Assembly: GCF_014898815.1 (NCBI RefSeq)
Contig: NW_026515545.1
Coordinates: forward strand, 124,001 to 188,000
Length of the DNA stretch: 64,000 bases
DNA from: Panonychus citri
Taxonomy: Eukaryota > Arthropoda > Arachnida > Trombidiformes > Tetranychidae
Direction: 5' to 3'
The translations under genes were made by a program, and so were the position numbers. Positions 59,821 through 64,000 of this stretch are shown piece after piece. Each line of letters opens with the position of its first letter. Within the stretch, counting starts at the first letter, position 1. The notes beneath the pieces were generated by a model. That model ran no database searches and had not been told where the DNA came from. It was given only the letters and a program-made list of their open reading frames with translations.

Positions 59821-61067
59821 CAGTCAAACCATTTAGGTTGAACCAAGTTTCTATTAGCTCAGAATATTTTCTATTTAGTTTGAACTTGCCATCGGCTATC
59901 CATCGGGTTAATCCGTTTTCTCTAGAAAGGTTGAAATTTTCTCTATTCCCTCGAGAAGATTTTCTATTTAGTTTGAACATTTCCTTCTGATTTCTCATTC
60001 TGTTCATAACCATGGTTGTGAACTCAATTAATACTTTTATCCGAAGATACAAACAAAGTGGTGTAATCAAAAAACCACCAGGAATTAAACCAAAGAAGTT
60101 ATCAAGTGAACAAGTGAAAGTTTTGAATTCTTGGTTCGATGAAAATTGTTTAATCACTTTGGATGATGCAAAGGATAAAGTTAAAGAAAACTTTGGAATT
60201 GAAATTTGTATCGAAACGATTCGAAATTATTTAAACAAACTCAACTTTAGCTTCAAACGAATTTCAGTTGTTCCCGTTGCTCGAAATGACCCAACAAGAA
60301 TCGCTGCGAGAAAAGAATATGCTCGAAACTTTATGACAATTCAAAGACACCGAGAAAATTTTTTTCTCGACGAAACAGGCATCGCCGTTCACGCGGTTAA
60401 TTATGGATGGAGTCGTATTGGTGAACGTGCTAACGTCAAGACTCGTGCAGTCAGAGGAAAACATTTCTCAATTTGTGCGGCTATTAATTATCGTAGTCTT
60501 TACTTTTATGAGGCTAAAGAAAAGGGTTATGACACAGAACATTTTGTAACCTTTCTCAATCAATTCCTGCGCTTTTTAGAAAGAGATGATATCAAAGAGG
60601 CCTACATAATCATGGAAAATGTCCCATTTCATCATTCTACGGGAGTCAAAGATACAATTGAAGGAAAAGGTCATAATCTAATCTTTCTTCCTGCTTATTC
60701 ACCTTTTCTCAACCCAATAGAGAATATGTTTAACCAGCTCAAGTATTATGTCAAAAGATTCAATCCAAATACACCTGATGATGTTTTTCATGGAGTTGAT
60801 CTAGCAAGTGAAATGGTCGTTAAAAACGATTGTATAAATTATTACGAGAACATGATGATTTATATTGGAAAAAGTCTCGAAGGAGAAATAATAAATAATT
60901 AAATAAAATGTTCAAACTAAATAGAAAATCTTCTCGAGGAAATAGAAAAATTTCAACCTTTCTAGAGAAACGGATTAACCTGATGGATTAGCCGATGGCA
61001 AGTTCAAACTAAATAGAAAATATTCTGAGCTAAATAGAAACTTGGTTCAACCTAAATGGTTTGACTG
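59821..61067 (+). mobile_element. Tc1/mariner-superfamily DNA transposon (1247 bp)
   Basis: Ends CAGTCAAACC..GGTTTGACTG with terminal inverted repeats of about 160 bp (59821-59980 and 60908-61067) that differ at only a few positions. It is flanked by TA target duplication (59819-59820 and 61068-61069); the empty site is seen in F-box gene 2 at 52062-52063. Each TIR holds two direct copies of TTTTCTATTTAGTTTGAAC (59867-59885 and 59960-59978; mirrored at 61002-61020 and 60910-60928), an IR/DR-like layout. One transposase gene lies between. Confidence 0.95.
60012..60902 (+). CDS. IS630/Tc1/mariner transposase, altered catalytic triad
   Basis: 296 residues, uninterrupted. The N-terminal ~80 residues are helix-turn-helix-like (INTFIRRYKQSG, then IETIRNYLNKLNF). 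The DDE_3-type catalytic core shows FFLDETGI (Asp120), NYGWSRIGER, IIMENVPFHH and LPAYSPFLNPIENMFNQLK (Glu237). The second catalytic position, normally Asp in the DN motif, is Glu202 here (MEN); the spacing to Glu237 is 34 residues, the DD34E pattern. Such a change would be expected to weaken or abolish cutting. The clean frame and similar TIRs point to a recent insertion, possibly mobilised by a related active copy. Confidence 0.92.
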   Translation: MVVNSINTFIRRYKQSGVIKKPPGIKPKKLSSEQVKVLNSWFDENCLITLDDAKDKVKENFGIEICIETIRNYLNKLNFSFKRISVVPVARNDPTRIAARKEYARNFMTIQRHRENFFLDETGIAVHAVNYGWSRIGERANVKTRAVRGKHFSICAAINYRSLYFYEAKEKGYDTEHFVTFLNQFLRFLERDDIKEAYIIMENVPFHHSTGVKDTIEGKGHNLIFLPAYSPFLNPIENMFNQLKYYVKRFNPNTPDDVFHGVDLASEMVVKNDCINYYENMMIYIGKSLEGEIINN

Positions 61068-62186
61068 TACTTCAATAAACTTGATTCACTGAGTCAAAGT
61101 CAATTGTTAGGACTATTGCCCAGATTTAAGGTCAGTTTCGGGTTTGATAAAGTTCACAATCAAAGGGTCACCGATTAAAATTTGTTAATTGTCTCGATTT
61201 CATTTCAGATTCTTGACATTCGTCCCACAAACGAAACTAAATTTAAATCTATTGACATATTCAAAGTAATTGAAGGCATTAAATCAGTGAAAGGATTAAT
61301 ATATGAACCATGTTGGGATAAATTCCCATGTTCGATATCAAGAGTACTGACCATGAATCTCGAGCAACTTTATTTCGCTGATTGTTTCAGAATCATTTCG
61401 AGGAGATTGCAAATTCTGGTTATTTGAAAATCTCCAAAGACTTCATATTGAAGTCGCAATTGTAAGTAACAGAATTAATTTAATATCAAATTATTCGAAA
61501 AGTTCTAATGGTTCCAATCAAAGTTTCAATTAGTTCATATGATGGACCAGTATTGGAGTATAAAAATTTTGGAGGCTTGTTTATATTCATATGATGCCAC
61601 TAATCCTTATCCTGGATTTCATTTCATGGATTTATGTCCATCCGTTGAAAGTGCTCATCATTTAATCAAGCCGAAAAAACTATCGATCAACCAAACAATC
61701 AAAAATAATTCACTGAGAAATTTAGTTCTGGATCATGTAAGTTACCAGCTAATTGTTTAAGATCAGTGTCAACAATTTAACTTTTTCTGATTGCAGCCGG
61801 AAAATTATGTATCAGATAATTGGACTGATTTGAAACTTGTTAATCAAGTATCCGAAATTGAAAATCTCGCAATTAGAGGCGATTATGGGCTTGATGATTC
61901 TAATTTGACGGAATTACTTGACCTTATACCGAAATTGTTATTCTTGATCTTCGCCAGTCAACCAGATTATCGGAAAATCGAAAGATATTGTTAATCGATA
62001 TTGTCAAAGGAAGAATAGAGAATTTGGTTCTACAATAGGCCCGATCAACGTATCGAACACGATTGGCCTGAACTTGCATCTCAAACTAATCAACGAATCT
62101 GTCAAGGGTTCGATTTCATGAGAAATTGTTTTCTTAAAACATTTCAACAACTTCCTTATCTTATTGATCCAATCGAAGATGATTAA

Positions 62187-64000
62187 TTGTTGTATTAAAA
62201 CAAAACGAAATATTGATTAAGATGAAGATAATTCTAGAAATTGGTAACTTGATCACAATTCTGTTCTGTAATCAACTATTGATTTAATGATAATTAAAAA
62301 GAGGATCATTGAACAACAAAGATTGTGAGGCCAAATTGATTGTTTTTTAAGATCATCTTTAATTGCTACTTAATTGTTGTTATAAATACAATTTAATCAT
62401 CAACAATCATTTGCTATTTTGGATAACACTTATCTTCAAACTTTATTTAAATCAAATTGTTTTAATCACCAAAATATTAATACAATTTAACAAACCATTG
62501 ACAATCACATGATAATATTAATTAGCGTTAACATTGATTAACAATTTAACTTGATTAAATTGTTGCCTCTTTTATCTCTGGTCCTTTTTATATACTCATC
62601 ATCATTTGATGACAATTAACCGATATATTGATTTCAACTGTTACCGACAATTAAAATTGATTGTCTATTAATCGTCCATCTTTCAATGATTAATCATGAA
62701 ACTCATGATATTGAACAACAAGAAAATCAACTGATTAAATTCATAATATTATCTATTTGATTAAGAACATTAAATTTGTAAAAAGAAATCGTTGTGACTT
62801 TTTTTTTGAGTATCAATTGCGGAACAATTTACAATTAGATCAATAATGATAATCATCGGTAGATTTCAGATTGTACGATAATCGTTCATTGACCTTAATC
62901 ATTATAAATTGTGTTTAGTTTGTCATTTAATCATAATTAACGTTCATTGTTACCTAATTGTCATCAAAGGAAATGAGGAAAAAAAAGAGTAAATTGTGAG
63001 AAACGAAGTCGTTGCAATTTAATCAATTGTAGAATCATTTTTCTTAATGAACCAATGTAATTAACAAGTGATTATGTTAACATGATCAACTAGGATATTA
63101 ACATTTGACAATTAACAAAATACAAGTACATAAAGTTTATACTAATTAATTGATGTAATCGATTAAATTAATTAACTGATAGATTAACACCAACGAGTAA
63201 TCAATTGATTTAATGTAAAAGCCTCTTGAAGATTAAATTTTTTTTGTTGCTCTCACAACTTAAGATTTATAATTGTTTGAAATTAACATTAATTGACCTT
63301 AAATTGATGATACAAGTTAATTGTACATAGATTAAGTACCAATTAGAAAGGTAATTAACATTTATTGGAGAAAAATTAAACAACCGGATTAAGGAAAGTT
63401 AATGACGAAAGTTGGATTAGGTGAGTCCAAGTATTCATCGAGTCCGTGATTTATGATTAGTAGATAATGTCAATCAAACTGTGATTGATTTACTTGCATC
63501 ACAATTAAGAAGAGAGAGAAAAAAAAATCTAATTAGTAAAGATACTAAATTAACTGATTAACTTAATTGTGCGTAAATCTGTTATTGTGAACACCAATTT
63601 AGTTAAAGTATCATCGTTATGATGATCAAATGATTTGATTGATTTCTCTCGGACTCTCATCTTTAATTCATTTCTTTCTAATTAGATAACTAAATTAACA
63701 AGATTATGATTAAGATAATTGTTGAAGCAAAAACTTGAGAGCAATTTATGGGAAATTTTCCTCCAAGGGCTTTTACAAGTCAAATTGTGAGATGATTAAC
63801 TTTGATTAACAATTTCAATTGTATCGAGTGTGTTAATCAATCAAACCAAATACTAATAATTTATTAATAATAAGATTAACTCATTAAAAGGGGTTAATTA
63901 AAATTGAAGATTATTATTTTAGTTTCTCTCGTAATTTGTATTGGAAACATTGATTGTGAAAGGAATTACAGTTAACTTAACCGGAAGGAATCAAACAGAG
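62187..64000. other. Intergenic AT-rich DNA to window end
   Basis: No gene or RNA recognised after the F-box copy. Mostly AATTGT/TTAATC-rich sequence, much like 45340-47172. Confidence 0.5.

Larger units (their letters stand above)
59399..62186 (+). pseudogene. F-box/LRR gene copy 3, interrupted by a transposon
   Basis: Near-identical copy of gene 2: exons 59399-59489 (91 nt), 59661-59720 (60), 59784-59820 plus 61070-61130 (98 after removing the insert), 61209-61461, 61524-61736 and 61797-62186. A Tc1/mariner-type element sits inside exon 3. Exon 4 lacks 66 nt present in gene 2 (between CTCGAG and CAACTTTAT), and at least eight single- or double-base deletions follow, while substitutions are rare. 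Similarity starts at 59369, just before the ATG, and runs to about 62283. Confidence 0.9.

Noticed and set aside
1..64000. CRISPR arrays, operons, prophage or bacterial contamination
   Set aside because: Introns, animal gene families and a eukaryotic tRNA run through the whole window; no spaced repeats or bacterial gene clusters were seen.

Overview
The window is AT-rich eukaryotic nuclear DNA from an animal. It has short introns (mostly 60-100 bp) with canonical GT..AG ends, arthropod-type genes (an R&R cuticle protein pair, two GH18 chitinase genes with a peritrophin-A linker region) and broad metazoan orthologues (menin, SPT20, Gdown1, Rab27, MELK, beta-catenin). Compact genes, strong AT bias and local families of F-box and saposin genes fit an acariform mite, perhaps a spider-mite relative. 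That placement is inference; no species marker was seen.

Layout. 1-7 kb: the C-terminal two thirds of menin (+), a WBP4-like WW splicing factor (-) overlapping it tail to tail, and a tetraspanin-13/31 gene (+). 7.5-12.2 kb: SPT20, a SAGA subunit (-), containing a local tandem duplication, then a second WBP4 relative (-). 12.6-15.3 kb: a large inverted repeat with two divergent copies of one cuticle protein gene. 15.8-17 kb: Gdown1/POLR2M (+). 17.1-23.6 kb: a duplicated saposin plus M3-peptidase block (-), in which each copy kept a different gene. 24.1-27.5 kb: a C6orf120-like secreted protein (+) with a tandemly repeated 3' half, an RFXANK/ANKRA2-like ankyrin gene (+) and a tRNA-Val. 27.7-29.5 kb: MGAT2 (-). 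31.8-38.7 kb: a second block duplication, chitinase plus MELK, again with one decayed partner per copy. 39.7-45.3 kb: a CDK2AP1/DOC-1 homologue, a Glu/Pro-repeat protein with a myristoylation-type N-terminus, and an intact F-box/LRR gene (all +). 47.2-50.7 kb: a candidate secreted peptide precursor and an intronless short beta-catenin paralogue (+). 51.6-62.2 kb: a second F-box gene, an SLC18B1-like transporter (+), a fused SLC46 tail and Rab27 front (-), and a third F-box copy split by a Tc1/mariner-type transposon. The rest, notably 29.5-31.8, 45.3-47.2 and 62.2-64 kb, shows no recognisable gene.

Two themes stand out. First, many otherwise well conserved genes are broken by loss of one base, usually in a T or A run, and neighbouring repeat copies differ mainly by indels. 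This looks more like homopolymer error in a long-read assembly than gene death, although MELK, beta-catenin, the first F-box gene, Gdown1 and one saposin gene read cleanly. Second, local duplication followed by reciprocal decay has shaped the region. The most biologically interesting candidates are an M3 peptidase whose zinc-binding HExxH is replaced, a beta-catenin lacking the phosphodegron, a possible new neuropeptide-like precursor, the palindromic cuticle gene pair and the transposon insertion inside an F-box exon.
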